Made by a program: the position numbers and the translations under genes. From Berberis thunbergii (Eukaryota > Streptophyta > Magnoliopsida > Ranunculales > Berberidaceae), in contig QNQO01002064.1 in the NCBI GenBank assembly GCA_003290165.1, forward strand, positions 62,001 through 126,000: 64,000 nt of DNA, read 5' to 3'. This document shows positions 11,741 to 23,275 of the stretch, in pieces; the first letter of the stretch is position 1; each line of letters opens with the position of its first letter. The notes under the pieces are model-generated. The model made no database searches and was not told the DNA's origin. It saw only the letters and a program-made list of their open reading frames with translations.

Positions 11741-12405
11741 TGTCCTTGCTTCAACGTACCCACCCCTAATTCATACTTGATGATGAATTTTTTTAATTTA
11801 ATACTCGTTGATGCATACTTAATAGAGTTTGGCTTTCATTTTAGATCTGAAGTCTAATCCTCATTTATTTCTCCTGTCTTCATTGAGGTAACGTTCATTA
11901 GGGACATATTGACTTGCCGATCAAGTGGTATTTTTACAAATCGACCAGACAAATACCTTTATAAATCCACTAACCTCAAACTTTTCTATCTACGACGACA
12001 CTTTAGCACTACCAATTGCAATAAATCTCTAACTGTATCCTACTCGGAACTTAATGTACAAATGTGGATGCTCTTAATGGAAAACACACCCCACAAACAA
12101 ATCCCATTTTCATCACCAACCATCTGAAACCAAAGATTTCTCTCTTTTTTGAGGTCAAGCCCACTGTAATGCCACCTTCCCAAATCCAAACAAAAGACAA
12201 ATACCTTTAAAGATGCTCATAAATACCAAACTTTTTGAAAAATCAAAAATATATTTTTAGAGGACATTTTCTTTCATCTTCTATTTAAATCCCATTTGTG
12301 TATGAAATCTCCACTAGAGCTCCAATATTTGGTATAGAAGTGGAAACAAAATATAAAGAGAATTCCAATATTTGGTATAGAGCTCCAATATCTAGTTTTT
12401 CTAAC

Positions 12406-12925
12406 TTTTTTTTTTTTGTCAAACACGAAAATGTTTATTAATGAAAGAAAGGGAAACAAAATATAAAGAGAAACATTTCTATATTAAGGAATGTCAAGAC
12501 ATTATGAAAGTGTTAAAACCTAAATTCCTAAACAAATTACACGTCGTACTCATCCTCCACAACAATTCTCTAATCTCGATAAAGATAGAGTGTTTTGATC
12601 TGTTGAGTCCTTCAAATACCATTTTATTTATTTCTTTCCACACACACCATATGAGAACGTGGGGGACCTTACGCCATAACCACTCCCCCCGATGGGAAGG
12701 ATTAGCTTGAGACCACCAACTTAGCCAATCTAAAATGGAGCCTTCAAACATCAAACTCAAACCGAATTCCACCAAGAAACTGCTCCAAATGGATTTAGAG
12801 AAACTGCAGTGAAGCATCAAATGGTCCAGTGTTTCGTCAAATTCGTTGCAAAGCACACAAAGACTCCCTGTGAGGATTCCTTTTTTTCTTAATCTATCTT
12901 TAGTCAAGATCTTCTCATGCAAAAC
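12406..12925 (-). mobile_element. 5'-truncated L1 LINE, ORF2 C-terminus
   Basis: The minus-strand frame (12922-12494) shows the zinc-binding domain found after plant L1 reverse transcriptases: LTKDRLRKKGI, CVLCNEFDETLDHLMLHC (CxxC...HxxxHC), then SIWSSFL and VLIWCVWKEINKMVFEG. The 3' end has AATAAA (about 12431-12436 on the minus strand) and a 12-base A tail, seen here as T-run 12408-12419. The 5' part including reverse transcriptase is missing. This copy is extra to the LINE piece present in every tandem unit. Confidence 0.88.
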
Positions 12926-13737
12926 TCAATTGATAAAGATTGTAATGAGCACCAAAACCAATTCATTTCGGCTGATTGATTCTTGCATGGAATACACCAA
13001 TTTCTTAATAATATTCACCCTGATAATCAAATACTTTAGGCATGTAATAATAAGGTGCGATTGGTATTATTAACTACTTAAGTCCACAAGCCAAAGACCC
13101 TTACACACGAGATAAAGACTTAATACACATTAAGAAGAAGAAAACTTCCAACTACTTCTCACTAAACTCCCTTAATTTTTTTCTAAAAAGGTAAAGAAAA
13201 TGACTACTTCTCCCATGTTCCCTCTCGGAAATTAAACCCCCAAACACCATGATGATATCCCTTACTAATCTTAATGCGTCTTTAGTTACACGAACCTCCT
13301 ATTAAGTTCTCAGTCATGTTTTGCAAATGGAATTGACTTCGATTGTTATGCAAATTTTCATTCTTTAATTGTCAATTTATTGACAGGAAGTGATTCTTCG
13401 TAAGACTTTTTTCTCATTACTCATGGAAATCCAAGTTTAAGAGAGAAACCTCAAAATCAAATTCACATCAATAATTTCAATTTTCATAATTATTTTCCAT
13501 GCAACCAAACACCTGAATGAAAACAAAGATATGATGTATTAGCTTACTTGAGTACTAGATCAGATGAAAACCAAAGTCATGGATTTACTACAAGAGCCAC
13601 CAGCTTTTCAACTAACTAATCTGTCCATGAGCCTAATTGAATAATTATTGGACTAAGTCACTTTCAATTAATCGATGCCTCGTGGGTTGTGGTAAGAAGA
13701 GTGTCATGTCTCGTTGGTAGCAACAACTTCCATTTTC

Positions 13738-13842
13738 TGCCAATGGTAGCCTGATTGGATGGTTAAGGCTGTGGTGGTTTAACTCCCACGTCTTAAGTTC
13801 TATACCCACCGATGACACACTTGCCTTTCAAAAAAAAAAAAT
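13738..13842 (+). mobile_element. SINE-like insertion, unit 1 only
   Basis: Compared with unit 3 (27200-27240), unit 1 has about 105 extra bases flanked by ttccattt / tcccattt. The insert begins near tagcctgattggatgg (box A-like), has aagttctataccc (box B-like, imperfect) and ends in a 12-base A tail. This fits a short tRNA-derived SINE with a near-perfect target duplication. Confidence 0.65.
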
Positions 13843-14347
13843 CCCATTTCCTCTCAAAAATTCCAAATAAAAAAATGTTGTCAAGAAATTATTGCTTTCT
13901 TAGTCATAATCCAACTAGTAAATAAAATTATTTTGAAATTTCTCAATCATAAGAAGGTGATTGAAAAGCTGTGGGAAAAATCTAGCAAATTTAACTCATA
14001 ATGTTGAAAATAAAGTTTTTGAAAAAGTAATAATTGGGGCGTAGTATTGATTATCCTTTAGAATAGATATTCTCTTCACTTAATCACCCCCTAGAGTTGT
14101 TGGTTTTTAGTTTAACGCAAATAACTAATAAATTGTTGTTAGAATGAGGCTAGAAAACTAGATTTTGCAATCAGGATGATGTATGTGTCATCATCAAAGG
14201 AAGTTTTTTACAACTTTGGGATACACAAATACTTTGGAGATTTCATCATTCTTTTAAAATCATATCACGTTACCTTAGTTGCAAAAACTTGGTTTCTTAG
14301 TACTTTTTATTGTTACCATTAGACATGTGATATAATATCATTGTGAT

Positions 14348-15563
14348 TAGGGATGGCAGTGGGGCAAATTTGAGCAAATCCATCCCTTATCTGTCATGAA
14401 AAACGGATCCCCAAATCCGCCCCGCCAATCCATTTATAATTTTAATTAAAAATCATAACCGCCCCGTACGGATTGGCGGATATCCGCCTTGCCCCGCCGA
14501 TCCGTTTACGAGTTTGTGATTTTGTTGTTGAGTTGTCGGTTCCCCACCCCGATCCGTGTCGAAATGTAATCCACATTTCAAGAATTCCCCAATACAAAAA
14601 GAAGATACATAAATCTACAAATCTAAACAACAAATCTACAAAGATCTAAAAAAGAAGAATTTTAATTATAAAAATCCTAAGCAACATTTAGAAGATACAT
14701 AAATCTACAAATCTAATCCACATTTCACGAATTCCCCAATACAAAAAGAAGCACCAAAATCAAAGAAAAGCCAAAATGGAGAAAACAACTTACAACACAT
14801 TGAATTGTTTCACTTGGGTTCCTAACTGTTCCTTCACCACTACTGTTGCCCCTCTTGCTCCTCCAACTTGTTCACATAGGCCTTCAAAACCATAACCAAA
14901 TCCTTGGCCAGAGCCTGAAGTGTGGTGACCAACTCGAGCGCGGGACTCTGCAAAGCCCCAAGCAACTTGGCATAAATTTCGACTCTGGTAGGCATTGTCT
15001 CAAGCGCCTTGAAGTCACCTGTCGAGTTGTTTCTTGACTGTTTCGATTGTTTCTTCCTTCTTTGTTCAGCTGATTGCCGACCGGATTACAGGGAAGCGAT
15101 GGGGTTTCGTGAAGGTTAGGAAAGTGGGTTTGTGAGGGGTGAAGAAGGTTTTTGAAGAGGGGCGAGCGTCGAGCAATTGTGAGTCTGTCGCTGTGAGAAG
15201 CTTCGGCTGTGAGAGGCTTCGTTTTCGACTCTGAGAGCTTCGAGTCTGTCGCTGTGAAAGGCTTCAACTTAGACTCTTCGAGGCGACGACTTCGACTCTT
15301 CGAGTGAGAATGTGAGATGAGACTGAGAGATTGGATTAGGGTTTATATCCCTTTGTATAGTTCAAGGGTATTTTAATAATTTCACCAGTTAAACGAATAT
15401 CCGTGAGGTGGATATGGTCAAATCCGTATCCGCCCCGAATAATAAACGGGTACAGTTTGGATATCCGTATCCGCCCCAACCTCCATACACCCTTAACCAA
15501 ATCCGCCCCAAACGGGACGAGTGAGGCGGATATCCGTGAAAATCCGCCTCACTGCCATCCTTA
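14348..15563. mobile_element. hAT element with captured gene piece, 1216 bp
   Basis: Termini TAGGGATGGCAGTGGGGC and the complement of GCCCCACTGCCATCCCTA (right end has cctta for cccta) are flanked by the 8-bp duplication ATTGTGAT (14340-14347, 15564-15571). The orthologous site in unit 3 (27870-27880) is empty. Subterminal regions repeat ATCCGCCCC / GGGGCGGAT motifs. No transposase; instead the interior carries a fragment of a plastid ribosomal protein gene. Confidence 0.93.
14840..15160 (-). pseudogene. captured fragment of plastid ribosomal protein uL10 (RPL10)
   Basis: On the minus strand, GDFKALETMPTRVEIYAKLL, then GALQSPALELVTTLQA, DLVMVLKAYVNKLEEQ and a TAG stop at 14842-14840: the C-terminal end of plastid 50S L10. 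Directly upstream, with the middle of the protein (roughly 120 residues) missing, is its N-terminal start TKKEETIETVKKQLD, preceded by SAIS and a stop where Arg is expected. Farther upstream, FPNLHETPSLPCNP looks like the transit-peptide region. The junction shifts frame. This is a transduplicated, non-functional piece inside a hAT element. Identification rests on remembered family features, not a search. Confidence 0.82.
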
Positions 15564-15958
15564 ATTGTGATATCATATGACCTAGTATCTACTAATTAAA
15601 AGGTGTTATACCATCTCTCAAGATTTATGCCTGAAGAAATTTTGACTAACACGACATGTTAGACACACACTGCCTGGCGCAACCATCACTACTTATACTG
15701 AACGTATTTCCAGCATGCCACCATTTTCTCCCTCATTGTGATTTAAGGTGTGTTCCACTCCATTTCGGCGCACGTTCCTTGGATATGCTATCAGTACCCC
15801 TATTATACTCTCAAGTCTCAACCAAGAAATGTGATTCTCGAAAAATGTTGAAATTTCACCGAATATTTCTTTTTTTTTTAGTTACCGAAATTACCTCGAA
15901 AAACGAAATCACAATCACTACTCTCAACCACATTAATTTTAAGAATTTGTGTGTGAAA

Positions 15959-16560
15959 TTTTTTTTTTTTTCCAAATAAAAATACTTTGATTGAAGATAA
16001 GAAAGGAAACAAAATAAAAGATGAAACATTCCTATATCAAGGAATGCCAAGACACCGTGAAGGTGTCAAAATACAAGTCATTGAAAATATTACAAGCCGA
16101 ATCCATCCTCCACAACATTTTCCTAATCTCCATAAAGAGATAATGCTCCGATGTATTGAGCCATTAAAAAATCCTCATATTTATTTCTCTCCACACACAT
16201 CACATGAGCATGTAAGGAATCCTACACCACGCGTTGGGATGGATTAGTTTGGGACAACCAACTTAGCCACTCTAAAAGGGAACCATAAAACATCAAATTC
16301 AAAAAAAAACTGCTCCAAATAGAATTGGAGAACATTGGTTGAACACTGTTATATAGTTCAGTCTAGAATCCATTTAAAGTGGTATGAGATGTAACTCATC
16401 CCAAAGATAAAGCAACGAAATGAGATTCGAGTTAGGTTGATCCCTTCCCGCGCTACCTTCTATTCTACTTTTGCAACAAGGCTTGGGAAGTATAGAGGTT
16501 GACTTACATCGAGACATTCTGTTAACATCTTGAGATCCATCGACACGTGCACAATCCTGC
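15959..16560 (-). mobile_element. L1 LINE 3' fragment (unit 1 copy)
   Basis: T-run 15960-15971 followed by ccaaataaaaatactttgat (complement of a 3' end with AATAAA-like signal and A tail) and then sequence homologous to the L1 ORF2 C-terminus at 12480-12800, e.g. aaggaatgccaagacac and ctccaaatagaattggaga. The same piece is in units 2 and 3, so it was present before the unit was duplicated. Confidence 0.75.
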
Positions 16561-16672
16561 ATTTTCCTTCTCCCTTTCCTTTTGCCGTTTTTTCCTTTTC
16601 CTTTTTCGTGCATTAGTGTTGAACCAAATTGATTGGGACTAAAAAGAATAAACAGATGAGGATATTTGGGTT

Positions 16673-16860
16673 GGGAAATTCTAAATGTCGAGGGAAAGAG
16701 CGAGGAAACCAGCGAGGAAAAGGAGGTGGCGGGGGGTGAATCGTTCCCCCCTCGAGATGTTTTTGGTGCGCGCATCTCGAGGGGGTGAACGGTTCACCCC
16801 CCGCCACCTCCTTTTCCTTGCTGGTTTCCTCGCCCTTTCCCTCGACACATAGAATCACTC
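16673..16860. mobile_element. foldback element F1, 188 bp
   Basis: Flanked by a perfect 9-bp duplication ATTTGGGTT (16664-16672, 16861-16869), as produced by Mutator-like transposases. Left arm contains ATTCTAAATGTCGAGGG, then GCGAGGAAACCAGCGAGG; the right arm is its complement nearly base for base, down to a ~9-base loop (tttttggtg) at 16759-16767. GC-rich stem with CCCCCTCGAGATG near the apex. Confidence 0.92.
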
Positions 16861-16880
16861 ATTTGGGTTTATTCTTTGAA

Positions 16881-17069
16881 CAGGAATTCTAAATGTCGAG
16901 GAAACGGGCGAGTAACATGACGTGGCGGGGTGGAGACCGTCCACTCCGCTCGAGATGCGTGTCATCATTTTTGGTGTGCGTATCTCAAGCGGGGTGGACG
17001 GTCCCCACCCCGCCACGTCATGTTCCTCGCCCATTTCCTCGCCTGTTTCCTCGACATTAAGAACTGCTC
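16881..17069. mobile_element. foldback element F2, 189 bp
   Basis: Flanked by TTCTTTGAA / TTCTTTGGA (16872-16880, 17070-17078; 8 of 9 match). Same termini (GGAATTCTAAATGTCGAGG) and apex (CTCGAGATGCG) as F1, but different inner arm sequence (GTGGCGGGGTGGAGACCGTC). The right arm has one more CTCGCC module than the left. It lies only 20 bases from F1. Confidence 0.9.
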
Positions 17070-20000
17070 TTCTTTGGATGATACTGTATAAGGCTCGAGC
17101 CCAAACATTTGGGCCTGCATAGGACGTGGGCTAAAGAAATCTTTCCCCAGTTATTGTGCACAAAAAAAAAAAAAATTTTAAAAATTATAACATAGAACAT
17201 ATTGAGTTAACCATCAACCGAAGCCGACCCCTCAAAATCTAGGTCTACCTCACCCATCCGTCGTGGTGTTGCATTCCGTATTTGACAGGGTATAACACAG
17301 ACCAAAACCGTCGCAGTTCATATTTTACTTATTTGTTTATTTTTAATGTATCCGTTGAGCAAACATTACATTTCAAATCTTTACGAGGTGACTTGATTTT
17401 TTTGGGGAACTATATGAGGCTATTTTTAGGGTTTGTCAAGGCCAAATGTTTTAGACCTAATTTGGTAAGTGAAGTCAGGGTTCACATAATTCATACTTGA
17501 CGATGAATTTTTTTAGTTTGACACTCTGTTAATTTATACTTAATAGAGTTTGGTTCTCGTTTTAGACCTGAAGTCTAACCTTCATTTATTTCTTCTGCCT
17601 TCATTTATATAACGTTCAATGGGGACATATTGACTTGCCGATCAAGTGGTATTTTTACAAATCGACCAGACAAATACCTTTATAAATCCACTAACCACAA
17701 ACTTTTCTATCTACAACACTTTAGCAGTACCAGTTGCAATAAATCTCTAACTGTACCCTACTCGAAACTTAACGTACAAATGTGGATGCTCTTAATGGAA
17801 AACAGTAACACACCCCACAAACAAATCCCATTTTGATCACCCACCATCTGAAACCAAAGATTTCTCGTTTTTTTGAGGTCAAACCCACTGTAATGCCAAC
17901 ATCCCAGTCCAAACAAAAGACAAATACCATAATGGCCAAACTTTTTGAAAAATCAAAAATATATTTTTAGTGGACATCTTCTATTTATAAATCCCATTTG
18001 TGTATGAACTCTCCACTAGAGCCCCCAAATTTGGTAGAGGAGTGGAATCTATCTAGACTATCTAGGCTTTTATCTAATCATTAAGAAGAAAAAATTGTAA
18101 GATCACCAGACTTTGAAAGGGTTTAGAGTTGTTATAAAATGACCAATAAAAGATGTTGGGATGTAGGAGGCTTACTGGAATTCTCTCTACTTTCCAAAGA
18201 ATTTTTTTTAAAGAGAAACTTCTCTCAATTATTCTCACTAAATCAATTGACAAAAGTCTCTAACAGGTATCAAATCTTCAAACATATGAAAGGATTTCCA
18301 ATATATAATACTACAAACTTTAAGAAGTGGAGTCAAAAGTAATTTAAGATACACACCAACTACACTAATCATAATCTATTAACAGATTTTATACTAACAT
18401 GCTGCTGCTAGAAATGTTCATAATTTTTAGTTAAATTCCTAGGTTGAAAAATAAGCCGTTTACGGTTAATTTTTGAAGTTTAAAAGTTCAACATGAAAGT
18501 CGTATGGTAGGAAGTATGATAGTTTAATCCCTTAGCCACTTCCACCTCAAATGTCAGTGACAGGGTTCAAATTTTAAACTTGTGATTTCATCCGCCACAA
18601 ACCTACCACTAACCCGTGTCTTCAAGTATGCTAATAGAGTATACATTCAACAAAAAAATACCTCAGATGGCATAAAATAGAATGGAAGTCAAAAACCAAC
18701 TGATTCAATAATTTTCTTCTGTTTATTATTATTTTTTTAATAAATTAGTTTCATGAGTTGCTCTCACATTTAATTAAGCACATAAAGTATAACCTACCTT
18801 TTTGTTCTTAAATCCCAAAGTGGTGACTAAGTCGAGGTGGTTGGCTGTCAGACCTAATCCAGCTAATCTGTGAAGTGCGCTTGGCAACCATGGAGAGCCC
18901 TTGGGACCAACATCTTATTCATCAATTCCCAATTATTTCCCTAAAATTTGACCAAATTTAATGATCAAAACCATCAGATCTCCTGGAAATTAGATTGGTC
19001 TCACATAATATTTGATGTTGCTCTTAGCCACATTGATCTATAATGTGATGGTCAAAGTGACCATGTTGAGTTATTAAGATGATCAACCTCAAGAATGAAC
19101 CTTTTCCATTAATTATGTAGTTTGCTGAACTTGGTTATTGATGACAATGTCAATAAATATGATGTTGATAATGATGCTTGCATGTCGACTGTACCTTAGC
19201 CGAACACTTGGTCGAAATAATGTTCCATTTAACACCAACCTTAGATCTCCGGTGCTAGTCTTTTTGAATTTTGCAATCGGATCATGCTTCATGTTGTTTT
19301 AGATCGTCTTCTAAAACAATATAACATTAAAAAGGCGTCTAGCTCATAAAAAGGTGAAAATTTTCCTATCGTGTATCTCAAATAAAAAAATGCTGTCAAG
19401 AAATTATTGCTTTCTTAGTCATAATCCAACAAGTAAATAAAATTATTTTGAAATTTCTCAATCATAAGAAGGTGATTGAAAAGCTGTGGGAAAAATCTAG
19501 CAAAGCTAACTCATAATGTTGAAAATAATGTTTTACAAAAGTAATAATTGGGGTGTAGTATTGAGTACCCTTTAGAATAGATATTCTCTTCACTTAATCA
19601 CCCCCCAGAGTTGTTGGTTTTTAGTTTAAAGCAAATAACTAATAAATTGTTACTCGAGTGAGGCTAGAGAATTAAGTTTTGCAATCAAAATGATGTGTCA
19701 TCATCAGAGGAAGATTTTTACAACCTCGAAATACACATAAATAGTTTGGGGATTTCATCATTCTCTTAAAATCATATCACGTTAGCTTAGTTGCAAAAAC
19801 TTGGTTTCTTAATATTTTCAATTGTTACCATTAGACATGTGATATAATATCATTGTGATTAGGGATGGCAGTGGGGCATATTTGAGCAAATCCATCCCTT
19901 ATCTGCCAGGAAAAGCGGATCCTCAAATCCGCCCCGCCAATCCATTTATAATTTTAATTAAAAATCATAACCGACCCGTACGGATTGGAGATATCCGCCT

Positions 20001-20070
20001 TACCCAACCGATCCGTTTACGAGTTTGCGGTTTTGTTGTTGAGTTGTCGGTCCCCCACCCCGATCTGCGT

Positions 20071-21229
20071 CTGTTGCAGGTTTTATTAACCTAAATTAAT
20101 AAGCTAATAAATCTCACTTGTAATACCCGCAAGTGCACGGTTCCTACTTGTAATACTCGTGGTGCAGCGTTTCAGCTCCTCGCGAGCTTCCTCACCTCCC
20201 GACCGGCTCCGGTACCTGCAAGAAGACAGAGAGAGGGTGAGAAAACACTGAGATAAGGAAACAGACAGAAAAACAAAACAGTGAGCGGAGTGCGCGGAGC
20301 CCTGTTTTTGCTCCTGTCGACGCGTATGCGTGCTGGCTAACACGCCGCTTGCGACGGTGGTCGTGAGAGAGGGAGGTAGGAAGGAGGTCGAGACTAAGAG
20401 AGGTCGAGAGAGGGAAGCAGGGTCTGTGGCAAGGCGAAACAGAGTCGCGGTGAGGCTCTGTTTCACGGCAATGATGGTGGTGGCTTTGCTTGTGACGATG
20501 AGAACAGGGGCTAATGGTGGTGGAGTGGTGTGCGAAGCTCGGTGGCGAGGTGAAGGTATGATGCTAAACAGGGTTGTCACTCCCCTGTTTCGTGGTGGTG
20601 GCGGTGCTCGCACAATGGTGGTGGCGGTTGTGCTGTCCGGAGATGGTGGATGAGAGAGTGATGATGGATGGAGGTGGTTGATGGTGAATGGAGGTGGTGA
20701 TGGCAATGAAAATCACTTTGTGGAAGAGGGTTTGATTTTGGCTATTGATGATTGATTCCCATCTCCTCCTCCCCTTTCTCATCCATTGAATTTTTGTATT
20801 TATAGAGAATTAGGAGAAAATAAATATGGACAAGTTAATGGGAGGATTCAATGAGTGATTCAAGGAAAAAAAAATCAAAACTAAATATAGAATAATTGAG
20901 AGAATATTATTTGGGTTTGCTTGGGCTTGGCATTGGGTTTGGGTTTATGGTTTGGGTTTTGGGTTTAAGGGTTTGATTTTGGGTTTGATTTAAGTTTAGG
21001 TTATTGGCTTAGGTTTTGGGTTTAAATGTGTAACCCTCTACTTTGTATCACCGCTAGAATCGACCAATTGTCGTTCCTTAAGTTGTCGCTTTAATACGAT
21101 TTCATCGTTCACGCTCAAATTCCTACAAAGACATGAAAACGAAATAATTACTATAAAATATAATAATCGAAACACTAACATATATAAATTGATGGATATA
21201 TTATGTAATAATTATGTGAATATTAGGGA
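20071..21229. mobile_element. about 1.16-kb insertion inside the unit-2 hAT
   Basis: Unit 1 reads straight across (gatccgtgtc/gaaatgtaat) whereas unit 2 has 1.16 kb extra. It starts near tgttgcaggttttatt, contains a block acccgcaagtgcacggtt reminiscent of LTR sequences, then a GC-rich, GA-rich segment (20160-20700) that produces long low-complexity open frames on both strands, then gggtttgggttt-like repeats (20925-21030). No target duplication or termini were recognised; origin unknown. Confidence 0.6.
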
Positions 21230-21523
21230 TGAAATGTAATCCACATTTCAAGAATTCCCCAATACAAAAAGAAAATACATAAATCTACAAATATAAGCAA
21301 CAAATCTACAAAAATCTAAAAAAGAAGAATTTAATTATATAAATCTTAAGCAACATTTAGAAGATATATAAATCTACAAATCTAATCGACATTTCACGAA
21401 TTCCCCAATACAAAAAGAAGCACCACAATCAAAGAAAAGCCAAAATGGAGAAAACAACTTACAACACATTGAATTGCTTCGCTTCGCTTTGTTTCGCTTG
21501 GGTTCCTAACTGTTCCTTCACCA

Positions 21524-21855
21524 CTACTGGTGCCCCTCTTGCTCCTCCAACTTGTTCACATAGGCCTTCAAAACCATAACCAAATCCTTGGCTAGAGCCT
21601 GAAGTGTGGTGACCAACCAGCGCGGGACTCTGCAAAGGCCCAAGCAACTTGGCATAAATTTCGACTTTGGTAGGCATTATCTCAAGCGCCCTGAAGTCAC
21701 CTTTCGAGTTGTTTCTTGATTGTTTCGGTTGTTTCTTCCTTTTTGTTCGGCTGATTGCCAAGCGGATTACAGGGAAGCGATGGGGTTTCGTGAAGGTTAG
21801 GAAAGTGGGTTTGTGAGGGGTGAAGAAGGTTTTTGAAGAGGGGCGAGCGTCGAGC
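21524..21855 (-). pseudogene. captured plastid uL10 (RPL10) fragment, unit 2 copy
   Basis: Same chimeric fragment as in unit 1: N-terminal NKKEETTETIKKQLE joined to C-terminal GDFRALEIMPTKVEIYAKLL, with the middle missing. Here AISRTK is preserved without the stop seen in unit 1, but frames differ on the two sides of the A-run (AAAAAGG) and the C-terminal half has a further small deletion near LQSPALVG. The stop corresponds to 21524-21526. Non-functional. Confidence 0.8.
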
Positions 21856-22654
21856 GACTGTGAGTCTGTCGCTGTGAGAAGCTTTGGCTGTGAGAGGCTT
21901 CGTCTTTGACTGTGAGAGCTTCGAGTCTGTCGTTGTGAGAGGCCTCAACTTAGACTCTTCGAGGCGACTGTGAGGTGCGACGACTTCGACTCTTCAAGTG
22001 AGAATGTGAGATGAGAGTGAGAGATTGGATTATGGTTTATCTCCCTTTATAGTTCAAGGGTATTTTAGTAATTTCACCAGTTAAACGAATATCTGTGAGG
22101 TGGATATGGCCAAATCCGTATCTGCCACGAATAATAAACGGATACAGTTTAGATATCCGTATCCGCCCCAACCTCCATACACCCTTAACCAAATCCGCTC
22201 CAAACGGGGCGAGTGGGGCGGATATTCGTGAAAATCCGCCCCACTGCCATCCCTAATTGTGATATCATCTGACCTAGTATCTACTAATTTAAAGGTGTTA
22301 TACCATCTCTCAAGATTTATGTCTGAAGAAATTTTGACTAGCACGACATGTTAAACACATCCTAACTGGCGCAACCATCACTACTTATACTGAACGTATT
22401 TCCAACATGCCACCATTTTCTCCCTCATTGTGATTTAAGGTGTGTTCCGCTCCATTTCGGCGCACGTCAATAGACCCTTGGATATGCTATCAGTGCCCCT
22501 ATTATACTCTCAAGTCTCAACCAAGAAATGTGATTCTTGAAAAATGTCGAATTTTCACCGAATATTTTTCTTTTTTTAGTTACCGAAATTACCTCGAAAA
22601 ACGAAATCACAATCATTGTTCTCAACCACATTAATTCTAAGAATTTGTGTATGA

Positions 22655-23275
22655 AATTTTTTTTTTTTGCCAAATAAAAATATTTTTGTTGAAGATAAGA
22701 AAGGAAACGAAATAAAAGAGAAAACATTCCTATATCAAGGAATGCCAAAAAGACACTGTGAAGGTGTCAAAATACAAGTCATTGAAATTATTACAAGTCG
22801 AATCCATCCTCCACAACATTTTCCTAATCTCCATAAGCATGTAAGGAATCCATCCTCCGATGTGTTGAGTCATTCAAAAACCCTCATATTTATCTTTTTC
22901 CTCACACGTCACATGAGCATGTAAGGAATCCTACACCACGCGCTGGGATGGATTAGTTTGGAACCACCGGCTTAGCCACTCCAAAAGGGAACCTTAAAAC
23001 ATCAAATTCAAACAAAAAACTGCTACAAATAGAATTGGAGAATCTCAATAAACATTGGTTGGACACTGTTATGTAGTTCAGTCCTGAATCCATTTGGAAT
23101 GGTATGAGATGTAACTCATCCCGAAGATAAAGCAACGAAATGAGATTTGAGTTAGGTTGATCCCTTCCCGCGCTACCTTCTATTCTACTTTTGCAACAAG
23201 GCTTGGGAAGTATACAGGTTCACTTACATCGAGACATTGTGTTAACATCTTGAGATCCATCGACACGTGCACAAA
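22655..23275 (-). mobile_element. L1 LINE 3' fragment (unit 2 copy)
   Basis: T-run 22659-22668, then gccaaataaaaatattttt and the same body as 15959-16560 (tcaaggaatgcca, ctcctccacaacattttcc-like). The element reads on the minus strand with its A-tail end at the left. Part of the ancestral tandem unit. Confidence 0.75.

Larger units (their letters stand above)
9331..11766. mobile_element. 2436-bp insertion with 8-bp target duplication
   Basis: Units 2 and 3 show the empty site ttcataattcatacttga; in unit 1 the same sequence is interrupted, with TAATTCAT on both sides (9323-9330 and 11767-11774). The inserted DNA starts GGGGGTAGGCA and ends TACCCACCCC, a short imperfect inverted terminus. An 8-bp duplication and such ends suit the hAT superfamily. 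The interior carries a gypsy PBS and gag fragment (10564-11740), so this is either a hAT with nested retroelement DNA or a composite. Confidence 0.8.
7080..17165. repeat. tandem unit 1 (10.1 kb with insertions)
   Basis: First full copy of a large direct repeat. Shared landmarks with units 2/3: ggagctatatgaggctattt (9241; 17404; 24130), gtggtatttttacaaatcga (11924; 17644; 24369), aagaaattattgctttctta (13881; 19399; 27245), the LINE 3' end (15959; 22658; 28265) and cccttcccgcgctaccttct (16442; 23162). It is longer because of its own insertions: a 955-bp hAT, a 2436-bp insertion, an L1 piece, a SINE, a 1216-bp hAT and two foldback elements. No conserved protein gene was found in the unit itself. 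Confidence 0.85.
19860..22255. mobile_element. hAT element with captured gene piece, unit 2 copy, 2396 bp
   Basis: Same termini (TAGGGATGGCAGTGGGGC) and same 8-bp duplication ATTGTGAT (19852-19859, 22256-22263) at the same site as the unit 1 element, so both descend from one insertion. This copy is 1.18 kb longer because of an internal insertion at about 20071-21229. Its right end (GCCATCCCTA) is the unmutated form. Confidence 0.93.

Noticed and set aside
11909..12127. Open frame recurring at 17630-17836 and (degraded) near 24360
   Set aside because: It recurs because it lies in the tandem unit; indels between copies are not multiples of three and no family is recognised.
18520..18640. Possible SINE (gacagggttcaaatttt, box B-like)
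   Set aside because: No matching box A at a suitable distance and no insertion boundaries; shared by units 2 and 3 as ordinary unit sequence.
20104..20706. 200-codon open frame on the minus strand
   Set aside because: Pro/Ser/Thr/His-rich low-complexity translation inside a copy-specific insertion, with an equally long frame on the other strand; no domain.
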